A stretch of 25,253 bases of DNA from an uncultured Succinivibrio sp. (lineage in GTDB: Bacteria; Pseudomonadota; Gammaproteobacteria; Enterobacterales; Succinivibrionaceae), in assembly GCA_900767695.1 (NCBI GenBank), contig CAAGAC010000016.1:1-25253 (forward strand), given 5' to 3'. The notes beneath the pieces were generated by a model. That model searched no databases, was not told the origin of the DNA, and saw nothing but the letters and a program-made list of their open reading frames with translations. The translations under genes and the position numbers were made by a program. This document shows, piece after piece, positions 17,096-24,980 of this stretch. Position 1 is the first letter of the stretch. Each line of letters opens with the position of its first letter.

Positions 17096-18831
17096 CTAGA
17101 AAGCGCGCGGCCAGGATGGCCGCCGAGGCATTGCTGCTCGTCGCGGCGGCCGCGCTCGGAGCCTGGCTCTACTGGCTCAAGTGCGTTGAGACCGTCAACA
17201 CCATGGAGATCCCCGCCCGCATCGACCTCTACGAGGTGAGGGGGGGCATGACCGCCACCTCCATAAGCGAGGATCTGCTCGGCGGCGCGGTGCCCTCGTT
17301 CGTGGTGCGCTTCTGGGTCAGGCGCCACCCCGAGCTCCAGAGCATCCAGCGAGGGCACTACCGCATCGACGGCAAGCTCACGCTCAAGGAGATCCTCTCG
17401 CTCATGGTCATGGGCAAGGTCACCGAGACCTCCTTCCCCACCATCACCATCATCGAGGGCTCGACCATCGCCGACGTCGAGCGCACGATGAAGCGCTTCT
17501 GCGGCAGCTGCGAGATGGCGCTCTCCGAGCTTGAGGAGCCGGCCGAGTTCATCATCAGCACCCTCCATTCCGATCCGAGCCTCATCGGCGCCATCGGCGG
17601 CGCCGCCTCGAGCCTCGAGGGCCTGCTCGCCCCGGCGACCTACCAGGTAAAGAGCCCGCGCAGGATCAACGAGGCGCTGGGCCAGGCGCTGCGCGCCACC
17701 GCCAGGCTCATGAAGGAGGAGTGGCCCAGGCGCGGCGACTCTGTTTTCGTGAAGACCCCCTACGAGGCGCTCATCGTCGCCTCGATCATCGAGCGCGAGA
17801 CCGCCATCGCCGACGAGCGCCCCCAGGTCGCGGCCGTGTTCTACAACCGCATGAGAAAGCGCATGCGCCTGCAGACCGATCCCACCGTGATGTACGGGAT
17901 CTCGCCAGACTTCTCGGGAAGGCTCACCAAGGCCCAGCTCAAGGCCGACACCCCCTACAACACCTACACCCGCCAGGGCCTCCCGCCGACCCCGATCTCG
18001 ATGCCCTCGAGGAGATCGATCATGGCAGCGCTCCATCCTGCCGACACCGACGCGCTCTACTTCGTCGCCGCCGACATCGATCCCTCCAACGGGCACGTCT
18101 TCACGAGCACGCTCAGGGATCACAACCGCGCCGTCTCCGACTACCGCAGGAAGGTGAGCGACTACCGCAGGCAGCAGGACGCCGCCGCCAAGGATCAGCA
18201 GAAGGATCAGTCCAGGGACCAGAGCAAGGGTCAGCCCAAGTCCGATGCCGGAAGCGCCAAGGATGCCGCATCGGCAGATCAGGGAAAGGCCCCGCAGAAG
18301 TCCGTGCAGTCCGAGCAGAAGGATCAGCCCTCTGTTCAGAAGCAGGATCAGCAGGCGGACAAGCAGGACGCGCAGCAGCAGGCCAAGCCAAAGCCTGATG
18401 ACGGGACTTCGCAGGCTTCCGCAAAGCAGGATCAGGCAAGCCCGAAGGCTGGGGATGCAAAGGACAGCAAGGCCAAGCGGGATGACGGGGCGAGGGACCC
18501 GTCATCCTCCGGCGCCAGGGATGCCGGCGATCAGGATGGCGGCAGGGCGGGTGCCGGAGACGCCAGCGTGAAGTCCTCGGACGGCGAGGTAGACGTCGAC
18601 ATATCAGGCTCCAGGGACGATGCGGCAGCGCAGGCCAAGGCCTCGGATGCCAAGGCCGCATCAGCCAGGGCCGAGCAGGGGCGGAAGAGCGCAGCCAAGG
18701 CGGGCGCCTCCAAGGGCGCCAGGTCAGGCGCGGGATCTGCGAAAAAGTCCAATCCCAAGGCTTCAAGTCAGAAGAAGCAGCCGTCAAGGCAGGGCGCCCA
18801 GCGCAAGCGCCAGCAGAAGAAGGCTGCCTGA
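17092..18831 (+). CDS. mltG: Endolytic murein transglycosylase with a long low-complexity C-terminal tail
   Basis: Membrane-anchored YceG/MltG lytic transglycosylase that cuts nascent glycan strands. One N-terminal transmembrane helix (about 10-29) precedes the catalytic domain (about 40-350). The signature SIIERETA at 231-238 holds the predicted catalytic Glu234, followed by QTDPTVMYG (261-269) and DTPYNTYTRQGLPPTPI. Typical family proteins end near here (E. coli about 340 residues). This one continues for about 220 residues rich in Lys, Asp, Gln, Ala and Ser, repeatedly using the KDQ triplet, and ending in a Lys/Arg/Gln-rich basic stretch. The start is TTG, overlapping the upstream TGA, with AGGGGGG at suitable spacing; ATG 17116 is an alternative. 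tmk follows after 26 nt. Confidence 0.93.
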   Translation: MTRKRAARMAAEALLLVAAAALGAWLYWLKCVETVNTMEIPARIDLYEVRGGMTATSISEDLLGGAVPSFVVRFWVRRHPELQSIQRGHYRIDGKLTLKEILSLMVMGKVTETSFPTITIIEGSTIADVERTMKRFCGSCEMALSELEEPAEFIISTLHSDPSLIGAIGGAASSLEGLLAPATYQVKSPRRINEALGQALRATARLMKEEWPRRGDSVFVKTPYEALIVASIIERETAIADERPQVAAVFYNRMRKRMRLQTDPTVMYGISPDFSGRLTKAQLKADTPYNTYTRQGLPPTPISMPSRRSIMAALHPADTDALYFVAADIDPSNGHVFTSTLRDHNRAVSDYRRKVSDYRRQQDAAAKDQQKDQSRDQSKGQPKSDAGSAKDAASADQGKAPQKSVQSEQKDQPSVQKQDQQADKQDAQQQAKPKPDDGTSQASAKQDQASPKAGDAKDSKAKRDDGARDPSSSGARDAGDQDGGRAGAGDASVKSSDGEVDVDISGSRDDAAAQAKASDAKAASARAEQGRKSAAKAGASKGARSGAGSAKKSNPKASSQKKQPSRQGAQRKRQQKKAA

Positions 18832-18857
18832 GCTTTCATGGATTCCAAGGAGGTTTC

Positions 18858-19478
18858 ATGAGCGGGATCTTCATAACGCTCGAAGGCGGGGAGGGTGCTG
18901 GAAAGAGCACCCAGATCCCGCGCATTGCAGAGTACCTGCGCTCGCGCGGACTTGACCCAGTCTGCCTGCGCGAGCCGGGCGGGACGCCCTGCGCCGAGAA
19001 GATCCGCGCCATCCTCAAGGAAAGGCGCGATGACGACAGGCTCTGCGACACCGCAGAGCTTCTCCTGATGTACGCGGCGCGCGCCCAGCTCACAAAGACT
19101 GTCATAAGGCCTGCCCTTGAGAAGGGCAGGGCGGTGCTCTGCGACCGCTACGATCTCTCGACGCTTGCCTACCAGGGCGGCGGAAGGGGCATACCGCTTG
19201 ACGAGATCCTCGCCATCCGCAAGGTGGCCATCGGCGATTTCAGGCCCGATCTCACGCTGCTCTTCGATCTTGACGTGAAGCAGGGCCTTGCCAGGGCGCG
19301 CGGGCGCGGCGAGGCCGACCGCTTCGAGCTCTCGGGCCTTGAGTTCTTCAATCGCGTGCGGGATGCCTACCTCGGGCTCCAGAAGGAGGATCCGGAGCGC
19401 ATAAGGCTCATCGACGCCTCCAGAGGCGAGGACGAGGTCTTCATGCAGTGCAGGGCCGCGATCGAGGAGGCGCTCTGA
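18858..19478 (+). CDS. tmk: Thymidylate kinase
   Basis: Phosphorylates dTMP to dTDP in dTTP synthesis. The 206-residue protein has the P-loop GGEGAGKST at 10-18, the REPGGTP dTMP-binding block, CDRYDLSTLAYQGGGRG with the DR(Y/F) motif, and an Arg-rich LID (ARGRGEADRFE), all typical of proteobacterial Tmk. AAGGAGG lies 6 nt before the ATG. holB starts 5 nt after the stop. The mltG-tmk-holB order is the standard gammaproteobacterial arrangement. Confidence 0.97.
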   Translation: MSGIFITLEGGEGAGKSTQIPRIAEYLRSRGLDPVCLREPGGTPCAEKIRAILKERRDDDRLCDTAELLLMYAARAQLTKTVIRPALEKGRAVLCDRYDLSTLAYQGGGRGIPLDEILAIRKVAIGDFRPDLTLLFDLDVKQGLARARGRGEADRFELSGLEFFNRVRDAYLGLQKEDPERIRLIDASRGEDEVFMQCRAAIEEAL

Positions 19479-19483
19479 GCACG

Positions 19484-20554
19484 ATGGCAGGCGATCTCCC
19501 GTTCTGGCTTGAAAGGCCGCTTTCCGAATTTGAATCGGCGTTCGGCGAGGGGCGCCTCCCCGGCTCGGTGATCTTCTCGTGCCAGGACGGCATGGGATCG
19601 GCAGACCTCGCCTTCGCCGCGGCCAGGGCCTACCTCTGCCTGGACTCAAGGGACGGCAGGCCCTGCGGCGCGTGCCGCTCCTGCTCGCTCATGGACGCGG
19701 GGACCCATCCTGACTACATCAGGATCAGGGCGACCGACGCCGAGGCCTCGCGCGAAGGCCTCGACATCACCCACGAGCCCTTCGACGAGGCCGTCCCCGA
19801 TGGAACGCAGCGCTTCGTGCGCATCGGCGCGCTGCGCCAGATGTCCCATTTTCTAAGCGAGTCGCCGGCCCTCGGCGGGCGCAAGTGCGCCGTGATCTCC
19901 GAGGCCTCGCTCATGCGCGAGGACGCGGCAAGCGCCGTCCTCAAGACCTTCGAGGAGCCGCCGTCGGGCACGCTCATCATCATGATGGCAGAAAGCCTCG
20001 ACCTCATGCTCCCGACCATGCTCTCGCGCGCATTCAAGATCCCCGTCCCGGCGCCATCGCGCAAGGACGCCGAGGAGTACATCTCAAGGGCCATGCCCGG
20101 CTGCGACATGAAGGCCGCGGCGCTTGCGCTCGCGCTCTCCTCGGGCGCCCCCTACGGGGCGCTCGCGCTCATGCGTCCATCCCAGGACGCCCCCGCCCCC
20201 ATCGAGGGGATCATGGAGGCCATGAGGGCCTTCGGCGTGGCTCTTTCAGGGCAGGGGCGCGCCGAGGCCGCGGTCGATGCGCTGCTCGCGCTCCCGCCAC
20301 CGCTCATGGTGCGCGCGCTCTCCGAGTTCGTGCTCGAGGATTTAAAATACAAGGCCGGCGTCAAGGCAGAAAGCCTCCCGCTCCTGTCGCTCCTGCCCTA
20401 TGAGAAGGCAGCGAGGCTTGGAGCCTCGCACCTCATGCGCGCGATGGACGGGCTGCGCGGCATGGACGGCCAGCCGCCGCTTCTGCCGCCGCGCGCTCCT
20501 GCAGCGCTGGTGCGCGCCTGGATAGACGCCCTAAGGGATTCGGAGACGAGATGA
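19484..20554 (+). CDS. holB: DNA polymerase III delta' subunit
   Basis: Clamp-loader subunit that works with DnaX and HolA to place the sliding clamp. Length is 356 residues from ATG 19484 (MAGDLPFW). The zinc module has Cys52, Cys61, Cys64 and Cys67 (CGACRSC), followed by AGTHPDY, characteristic of delta'. The P-loop is degenerate (CQDGMGSAD, no GKT), as expected because delta' does not hydrolyse ATP. The SRC-like sensor motif reads LSRAF. An in-frame upstream ATG at 19448 lies inside tmk and is less likely. Its TGA overlaps the lptF ATG (ATGA). Confidence 0.93.
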   Translation: MAGDLPFWLERPLSEFESAFGEGRLPGSVIFSCQDGMGSADLAFAAARAYLCLDSRDGRPCGACRSCSLMDAGTHPDYIRIRATDAEASREGLDITHEPFDEAVPDGTQRFVRIGALRQMSHFLSESPALGGRKCAVISEASLMREDAASAVLKTFEEPPSGTLIIMMAESLDLMLPTMLSRAFKIPVPAPSRKDAEEYISRAMPGCDMKAAALALALSSGAPYGALALMRPSQDAPAPIEGIMEAMRAFGVALSGQGRAEAAVDALLALPPPLMVRALSEFVLEDLKYKAGVKAESLPLLSLLPYEKAARLGASHLMRAMDGLRGMDGQPPLLPPRAPAALVRAWIDALRDSETR

Positions 20555-21675
20555 TACTCAACCGCTACATATTCCGCGAGATCCTTAAGGCGCAGGTGGT
20601 CACGCTCGTCGTGCTCTTCCTGGTCTTCATCTGCCAGAGCTACGTGCGCTACATCTCGCGCGCGGCCAGCGGCGAGATCCAGATGGAGATCATCAACCGC
20701 ATGGTGCTCTACTCCATCCCCTCCATCGCCTACCTGATGCTCCCGCTCTCGCTCTTCGTGGCGGTGCTCATCGCGGTGGGGCGCATCTCCTCGGACTCGG
20801 AGATGGTGGTGATGCGCTCGGTCGGCTACTCGGCCCTGAGCATCATGGGGATCGCGATGGTGCTCGCAGCCGCCACCTCGGCGCTGTGCGCCGCCAACGG
20901 GCTGTGGTTCATGCCAGAGTCGGCCGCCGCGCAGCAGGAGCTCACCCGCGAGGCCCAGAGCAACCCGCAGTACCTGCCCATCGACAGCGGACGCTTCGTC
21001 AACTTCGCCTCCAACGGCAACGAGCACGTGATCTTCATCGAGAACGTGTCAGGTGGCGGCGGCGACAAGCGCAAGCTCGGCAACATCTACGTGATGACCA
21101 ACACCTTCTACCCGGGCAGGAACACCTTCACGACGGCCAAACACGGCCATGTCTCCTTCGACTCGGACGGCTTCCAGTGGCTCAATCTGCAGGACGGCAA
21201 CCGCTACGAGGGGCCGCTGCCGCCCAAGGGCAGCTACCGCACGGCAAGCTTCAACACCATGGTGATCCCGGCAGGGCAGCGCGAGAGCGCCGCGGCCGAT
21301 CCCGACGACATCCAGGAGATGCCGACCTCCAGTCTCATAGGAAGCCCCGACCGCAGGCTCAAGCTTGAGCTCCAGTGGCGCATCGCCCCCGCCATTGCGG
21401 TCTTCGTGCTGACCATGCTTGCGGTGCCGCTTGCGATGGTCAACCCGCGCCAGGGCAGGTTCTCGCGCCTGTGGCAGGCCATACTGCTCTACGTCGCTTA
21501 CTACATGCTCCTGCTCTCCTTCCGCAACATGATCAACGCGGGCAAGCTCTGGGTCTATCCGGGCCTCTACCTGGTGCCGGTGATCTTCTCGCTGGCCTGC
21601 GCGGTGCCCATCAACATGCGCGGTGCGATCGCCAGGCGCTGGGCGATGCTCCGCTCGCGCCGGAAGAAGGCATAG
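20551..21675 (+). CDS. lptF: LPS export ABC transporter permease LptF
   Basis: One of the two inner-membrane permease subunits that, with LptB2 and LptC, extract LPS and pass it to the periplasmic bridge. The 374-residue protein has the family layout: three N-terminal membrane helices (about 14-34, 55-76, 96-114), a periplasmic beta-jellyroll region (about 120-275) with the VNFAS-type N-terminal strand, and three C-terminal helices. The start YIFREILKAQ and the motif SDSEMVVMRSVGYS are typical of YjgP/YjgQ proteins. It overlaps holB by 4 nt. The partner lptG, usually the next gene, is absent here; a hairpin and an opposite-strand MarR gene follow. LptF rather than LptG is preferred from the N terminus, without certainty. 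Stop is TAG. Confidence 0.85.
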   Translation: MILNRYIFREILKAQVVTLVVLFLVFICQSYVRYISRAASGEIQMEIINRMVLYSIPSIAYLMLPLSLFVAVLIAVGRISSDSEMVVMRSVGYSALSIMGIAMVLAAATSALCAANGLWFMPESAAAQQELTREAQSNPQYLPIDSGRFVNFASNGNEHVIFIENVSGGGGDKRKLGNIYVMTNTFYPGRNTFTTAKHGHVSFDSDGFQWLNLQDGNRYEGPLPPKGSYRTASFNTMVIPAGQRESAAADPDDIQEMPTSSLIGSPDRRLKLELQWRIAPAIAVFVLTMLAVPLAMVNPRQGRFSRLWQAILLYVAYYMLLLSFRNMINAGKLWVYPGLYLVPVIFSLACAVPINMRGAIARRWAMLRSRRKKA

Positions 21676-21694
21676 CAGGGCCATGGAAAGGACG

Positions 21695-21721
21695 TGGGCC
21701 GCGGCAAGTACCGCGGCCCCA
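21695..21721. terminator. Hairpin between convergent lptF and marR
   Basis: TGGGCCGCGG (21695-21704) pairs with CCGCGGCCC plus flanking bases (21711-21721) around loop CAAGTA. It lies 20 nt after the lptF stop and 26 nt past the regulator's stop on the other strand, so it can serve both. There is no U-run on either side. Confidence 0.6.
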
Positions 21722-21746
21722 GCATTCTGCGAGCCATCAGGCCCGG

Positions 21747-22211
21747 CTAGGAGCTCATGCTCGCGCCCAGGGCCTTGGAGATCCGGTCAAGCTTGTCCTT
21801 GAGCCAGCGCACCTCGTCCTTGTTCTTGAGCTTGATCGCGCAGCCCATCTGCACCGGGACACAGAGCGCCTTGTCGCGCATCGCCATCCCCTCGGGGGTG
21901 ATGCTGATCATCAGGACCCTCCCGTCCGACTCCAGGCGCTCCTTGGAGAGCAGCCCGCGCGAGCAGAGCTTGCTGATGAGCGGGCTGAGCGTTCCCGAGT
22001 CGAGATCGAGCAGCAGGCAGAGCTTCTTCTCCTCCACCTCGCGCCTCTCCCACATCACCATCATCACGATGTACTGGGTGTAGGTGAGGTCGAGATCCTT
22101 CAGCAGCGGCGCGTAGGCCCTGGTGATCCTGCGCGCGCACCGGTAGATGGGGAAGCAGAGCTGGTTTGAGAGCAGCAGCCGCTCCTCGGGCTTCATCGCA
22201 TCGCGAGGCAT
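21747..22211 (-). CDS. MarR-family, OhrR-like redox regulator
   Basis: A winged-helix transcription factor of 154 residues. The N-terminal block SNQLCFPIYRCARRITRAY holds Cys19 in the LCF context, matching the peroxide-sensing cysteine of OhrR proteins. LTYTQYIVMMVMWE and LDSGTLSPLISKL (recognition helix) followed by DGRVLMISIT (wing) fit the family. The start at 22211 is 7 nt after the peroxidase stop with a GAGG site, so both genes form one transcript; ATG 22196 is the alternative. OhrR proteins usually repress a neighbouring peroxide-detoxifying gene until oxidised; the adjacent peroxidase and its palindromic upstream site fit this. The peroxide response itself is inferred. Stop is TAG. 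Confidence 0.87.
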   Translation of the reverse strand: MPRDAMKPEERLLLSNQLCFPIYRCARRITRAYAPLLKDLDLTYTQYIVMMVMWERREVEEKKLCLLLDLDSGTLSPLISKLCSRGLLSKERLESDGRVLMISITPEGMAMRDKALCVPVQMGCAIKLKNKDEVRWLKDKLDRISKALGASMSS

Positions 22212-22218
22212 GGCAGCC

Positions 22219-22767
22219 TCAGAGCAGCTTCTCGATCTCGGGGGCGATCGCATCCGGGGTCACCGGGGACTCGAAGCGCGCGACCGGCCTGCCCTCGCGG
22301 TCGATGAGGAACTTGGTGAAGTTCCACTTGATGGAGTCGCCCTCAAGGAAGTCCGGGCAGTTCTTGGTGATGTAGTCGGAGAGGAACTTGGCGGACGGAT
22401 CCTTGAGGTCAAAGCCCTTGAACCCGAGCGCGGAGGTCAGGTACTTGTACAGGGGCTGGGCGCTCTCGCCGCGCACGTCGTTCTTTTCAAAGAGCTGGAA
22501 GGTGACGCCGTAGTTTATCTTGCAGAACTGCGAGATCTCGCCGGCGCTGCCAGGCTCCTGGCCAGCAAACTGGTTGGAGGGGAAGCCCAGGATCTCAAGG
22601 CCCTGGTCCTTGTACTTCTTGTACAGCGCCTCGAGGCCCTCGTACTGCGGGGTGAAGCCGCACTTGGAGGCGGTGTTGACGATGAGCAGGACCTTCCCCT
22701 TGTAGCCGCCGAGGGAGACTTCCTTGCCCTGAAGGGTCCTGACGGTGAAATCGTATACTGATGCCAT
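22219..22767 (-). CDS. Glutathione peroxidase-family thiol peroxidase (Cys type)
   Basis: Reduces hydrogen peroxide or organic hydroperoxides. The 182-residue thioredoxin-fold protein has the peroxidatic cysteine at residue 36 (NTASKCGFTPQY), where animal enzymes carry selenocysteine, plus the tetrad residues Gln70 (FAGQEPG) and Trp148-Asn149 (KWNFTKF). Bacterial Cys-type members often use thioredoxin rather than glutathione, so the reductant is open. The chosen start (MASVYDF) has AGGAG 8 nt upstream; an in-frame ATG 18 nt earlier overlaps that site and is less likely. It is the first gene of a two-gene operon with the MarR regulator. Confidence 0.94.
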   Translation of the reverse strand: MASVYDFTVRTLQGKEVSLGGYKGKVLLIVNTASKCGFTPQYEGLEALYKKYKDQGLEILGFPSNQFAGQEPGSAGEISQFCKINYGVTFQLFEKNDVRGESAQPLYKYLTSALGFKGFDLKDPSAKFLSDYITKNCPDFLEGDSIKWNFTKFLIDREGRPVARFESPVTPDAIAPEIEKLL

Positions 22768-22798
22768 TTTCAAACTCCTGTGCAATTGATTTGATGTG

Positions 22799-22820
22799 AT
22801 TTAATTGTATGCAATTAAAT
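22799..22820 (-). promoter_or_regulatory. Perfect 22-bp palindrome, OhrR-like operator of the peroxidase operon
   Basis: ATTTAATTG and CAATTAAAT, perfect 9-nt inverted arms, flank TATG. The AT-rich site stands out in a GC-rich region and lies 31 nt upstream of the peroxidase start codon. The core AATTGTATgCAATT closely resembles known OhrR operators built from ACAATT/AATTGT half sites. On the minus strand TACAAT inside it could double as a -10 box. Binding by the adjacent MarR protein is inferred. Confidence 0.65.
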
Positions 22821-22906
22821 TCCGTGCGGCGCGCTCCTGATACTTTCTCTCACAAGCCGCGCAGCCAGGGGCCGCGCCAAACGCGTTTTTGATGCCGAGG
22901 CCTTAG

Positions 22907-22919
22907 AATTGACGCAATT
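22907..22919 (+). promoter_or_regulatory. Short palindrome AATTG-ACG-CAATT before the two-component operon
   Basis: It shares the AATTG/CAATT arms of the peroxidase-side palindrome but with a 3-nt instead of 4-nt spacer and without the longer flanks. It overlaps a -10-like TAGAAT (22904-22909) and lies 17 nt before the response regulator start. It may be a second, weaker site for the same regulator. Confidence 0.35.
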
Positions 22920-22936
22920 GAAACGGAGGTAGAGCT

Positions 22937-23611
22937 ATGGCTGCAAGGATCCTGATAGTCGATGACGAGGACGCGCTGAGGCAGAACGTCTCGGAGTTCC
23001 TGTCGCTCAAGGGCTACGAGTGCGAGAGCGCGCGCGACGGCATGACCGCGCTCGCCGCGCTCTCGGACGGGGCTTTCAGCCTCTGCGTGCTCGACGTTGG
23101 GCTTCCCGATCTCGACGGCTTCGAGGTGTGCAGGAGGCTGCGCGAGCGCGGCGTCGACACGGCCGTGCTGATGCTCACCGCCCGCGACGAGGTGGACGAC
23201 AAGGTCAGGGGGCTTGAGAGCGGGGCCGACGACTACCTCGTGAAGCCATTCTCGCTGCGGGAGCTGGCGGCCAGGATCCAGGCGCTGCTGCGCCGCGCCG
23301 GGGGCAATGTCACCGGCGAGCTCAAGGCAGGCCCGGTCACGCTCGACATCTCCTCGGGCACCGCGGTGCGCGAGGGGCGCGAGATCCGCCTCACCCCCAC
23401 CCAGTTCAAGATCTTAAGGGCGCTGATGAAGGCCTCCCCGGCCGTGGTCTCGCGCGCCACGCTCGAGCGCGAGATTTGGGGCGACGACACCCCGGACTCG
23501 GACAGCCTGAGGACTGCGGTGTGGGGATTGCGCAACGTGCTCGACAAGCCCTTTGAGAAGAAGCTCATCGAGACCAAGCCGGGATTTGGCTGGTCCTTCA
23601 ACGCAAGGTAG
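22937..23611 (+). CDS. OmpR/PhoB-family response regulator
   Basis: DNA-binding half of a two-component system, 224 residues. The receiver domain (1-118) has the acidic pair Asp10-Glu11, phospho-acceptor Asp53 (LDVGLPD), Thr81 and Lys103 (LVKPF). The C-terminal winged helix (about 130-222) has LTPTQFKIL and a recognition region ending in ETKPGFGWSF. CGGAGGT lies 8 nt upstream of the ATG. The histidine kinase gene starts 9 nt after its TAG stop. The signal and target genes are unknown. Confidence 0.95.
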   Translation: MAARILIVDDEDALRQNVSEFLSLKGYECESARDGMTALAALSDGAFSLCVLDVGLPDLDGFEVCRRLRERGVDTAVLMLTARDEVDDKVRGLESGADDYLVKPFSLRELAARIQALLRRAGGNVTGELKAGPVTLDISSGTAVREGREIRLTPTQFKILRALMKASPAVVSRATLEREIWGDDTPDSDSLRTAVWGLRNVLDKPFEKKLIETKPGFGWSFNAR

Positions 23612-23620
23612 GGCTAGCTC

Positions 23621-24922
23621 ATGCTCTGCAATAGAAAGCGCGTGATGGGCACGAGGACGAGCCTGCTCGTGAGCATCGGCCTCATACTTGGACTGGTGCT
23701 TGCAGCCTGCGTCGCGGTGATGGCCTACGAGGTTCCGGTGGTGGAGCGCCACCTGATCCCCCAGAGCCTCTACTACAGCCTCGAGGCCGCGATCTCGCAG
23801 GGTCCCAATGCCGACGGCAGCCCGACCACCTTCCCCAACCCCGATCAGAAGTTCTACACCAACGATCCGCGCTTTCCCGAGGGAAAGGCCGGGATCCCCG
23901 GGCGCTTCTCCCATGTGAAGGCCGGGTTTGCCGAGTACGAGGGCGAGGATCACTCTTCGTTCTTCTATGTACTCAACCGCTTCGACGGCAACCGCTACGT
24001 CATCGAGAGCGATCAGACCCAGTTCGAGGAGATGGAGCGCGCCTTCGGGATCACCATCGCCGGAATTGCCGTGCTGCTCTTCGCCATCGCGCTCGCGCTT
24101 ATCGCCTGGAGGGTCACGGCGGCGCTGAGGCCCGCGCGCCTTGCCGCGCAGGAGATCTCCAAGTCGATCATGGACGGCGGCATCTCCAGTCTCTCGGCCA
24201 GGGTGCCCGACGACGAGATAGGCTACCTCGCGCTCACCTGCGACCGCGCCTGCCGCCACGTCTACAGGCTCCTTGAGAAGGAGCGCTTCTTCTCGTCGGA
24301 CCTCTCGCACGAGCTGCGCACCCACCTTGCGGTCATCACCTCGAGTTGCGAGCTTCTGGAGGAGACCGATCTTACGGAACTCCAGCGCTCCAAGCTGCGC
24401 TCCATCGAGGACGCCTGCCAGACGATCCTCACGCTCACCCGCGTGCTCCTCTCGCTTGCCCGCGACGGCGGGCGCGGCAGCTCGGACGACGCGCAGGTGA
24501 CGCTCGCCGACGCCGCCTCAAAGGTCGTTGCGGCCGAGGAGCGGGGCGCCAGCGAGCGCGGGATCTCGCTTAGGGTCGAGGGCGACTGCGGCAGCGCCGC
24601 CTACCCGCTCTCGCTAGTGTTCACGGTCATGGACAACCTCGTCTCCAACGCCGTGCGCAACACCAGGGAGGGCGGTGTGTCGATTACCCTCAGGGACGGC
24701 GGCTTTGCCGTCTCCGACACCGGTGAGGGGATCGCCCCTGAGGAGCAGGAGAAGATCTTCGAGTGCTTCTACCGCGGGCGCAGGAGCACCGGCCATGGCG
24801 TCGGGCTGTCACTGGTAAAGCGCATCTGCGACGATCGAGGCTGGGAGATCGGGGTTCAAAGCGAGCCTGGCAAGGGGTCGACCTTCACCGTGACCCTTGG
24901 AGGCAAGGACTCAGGCAACTGA
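23621..24922 (+). CDS. Sensor histidine kinase
   Basis: Membrane sensor partner of the preceding regulator, 433 residues. Two membrane helices (about 14-36 and 143-163) bound a periplasmic region of about 105 residues with no recognised domain (FPNPDQKFYTNDPRFPEG inside it). A HAMP-like linker follows, then the phospho-acceptor helix with His230 (SHELRTHL), N-box MDNLVSNAVRNT, G1 VSDTGEGI and G2 GHGVGLSLVKRI. The proline normal in HELRTPL is His235 here. The start is ATG 23621; ATG 23645 (MGTRTS) is an alternative closer to the first helix. A strong terminator follows. Confidence 0.93.
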   Translation: MLCNRKRVMGTRTSLLVSIGLILGLVLAACVAVMAYEVPVVERHLIPQSLYYSLEAAISQGPNADGSPTTFPNPDQKFYTNDPRFPEGKAGIPGRFSHVKAGFAEYEGEDHSSFFYVLNRFDGNRYVIESDQTQFEEMERAFGITIAGIAVLLFAIALALIAWRVTAALRPARLAAQEISKSIMDGGISSLSARVPDDEIGYLALTCDRACRHVYRLLEKERFFSSDLSHELRTHLAVITSSCELLEETDLTELQRSKLRSIEDACQTILTLTRVLLSLARDGGRGSSDDAQVTLADAASKVVAAEERGASERGISLRVEGDCGSAAYPLSLVFTVMDNLVSNAVRNTREGGVSITLRDGGFAVSDTGEGIAPEEQEKIFECFYRGRRSTGHGVGLSLVKRICDDRGWEIGVQSEPGKGSTFTVTLGGKDSGN

Positions 24923-24950
24923 CTGGACAGCATCAAAGCCCAGTGCAAAG

Positions 24951-24979
24951 GGGGCGCGGCGCTTGCCGCGCCCCTTTTT
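24951..24979 (+). terminator. Rho-independent terminator of the two-component operon
   Basis: A 10-bp stem, GGGGCGCGGC (24951-24960) with GCCGCGCCCC (24965-24974), loop GCTT, and TTTTT at 24975-24979. It is the only textbook intrinsic terminator in the window, 28 nt after the kinase stop. Confidence 0.92.
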
Positions 24980-24980
24980 G

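Noticed and set aside
16786..18123. A 445-codon minus-strand frame opposite the isomerase-like gene and mltG
   Set aside because: No recognisable domain, and it overlaps the intact MltG catalytic region.
18245..18571. Alternative-frame ORF over the mltG tail as a separate gene
   Set aside because: Arg/Pro/Ser-rich shadow translation with no start signal; the mltG frame is continuous through the region.
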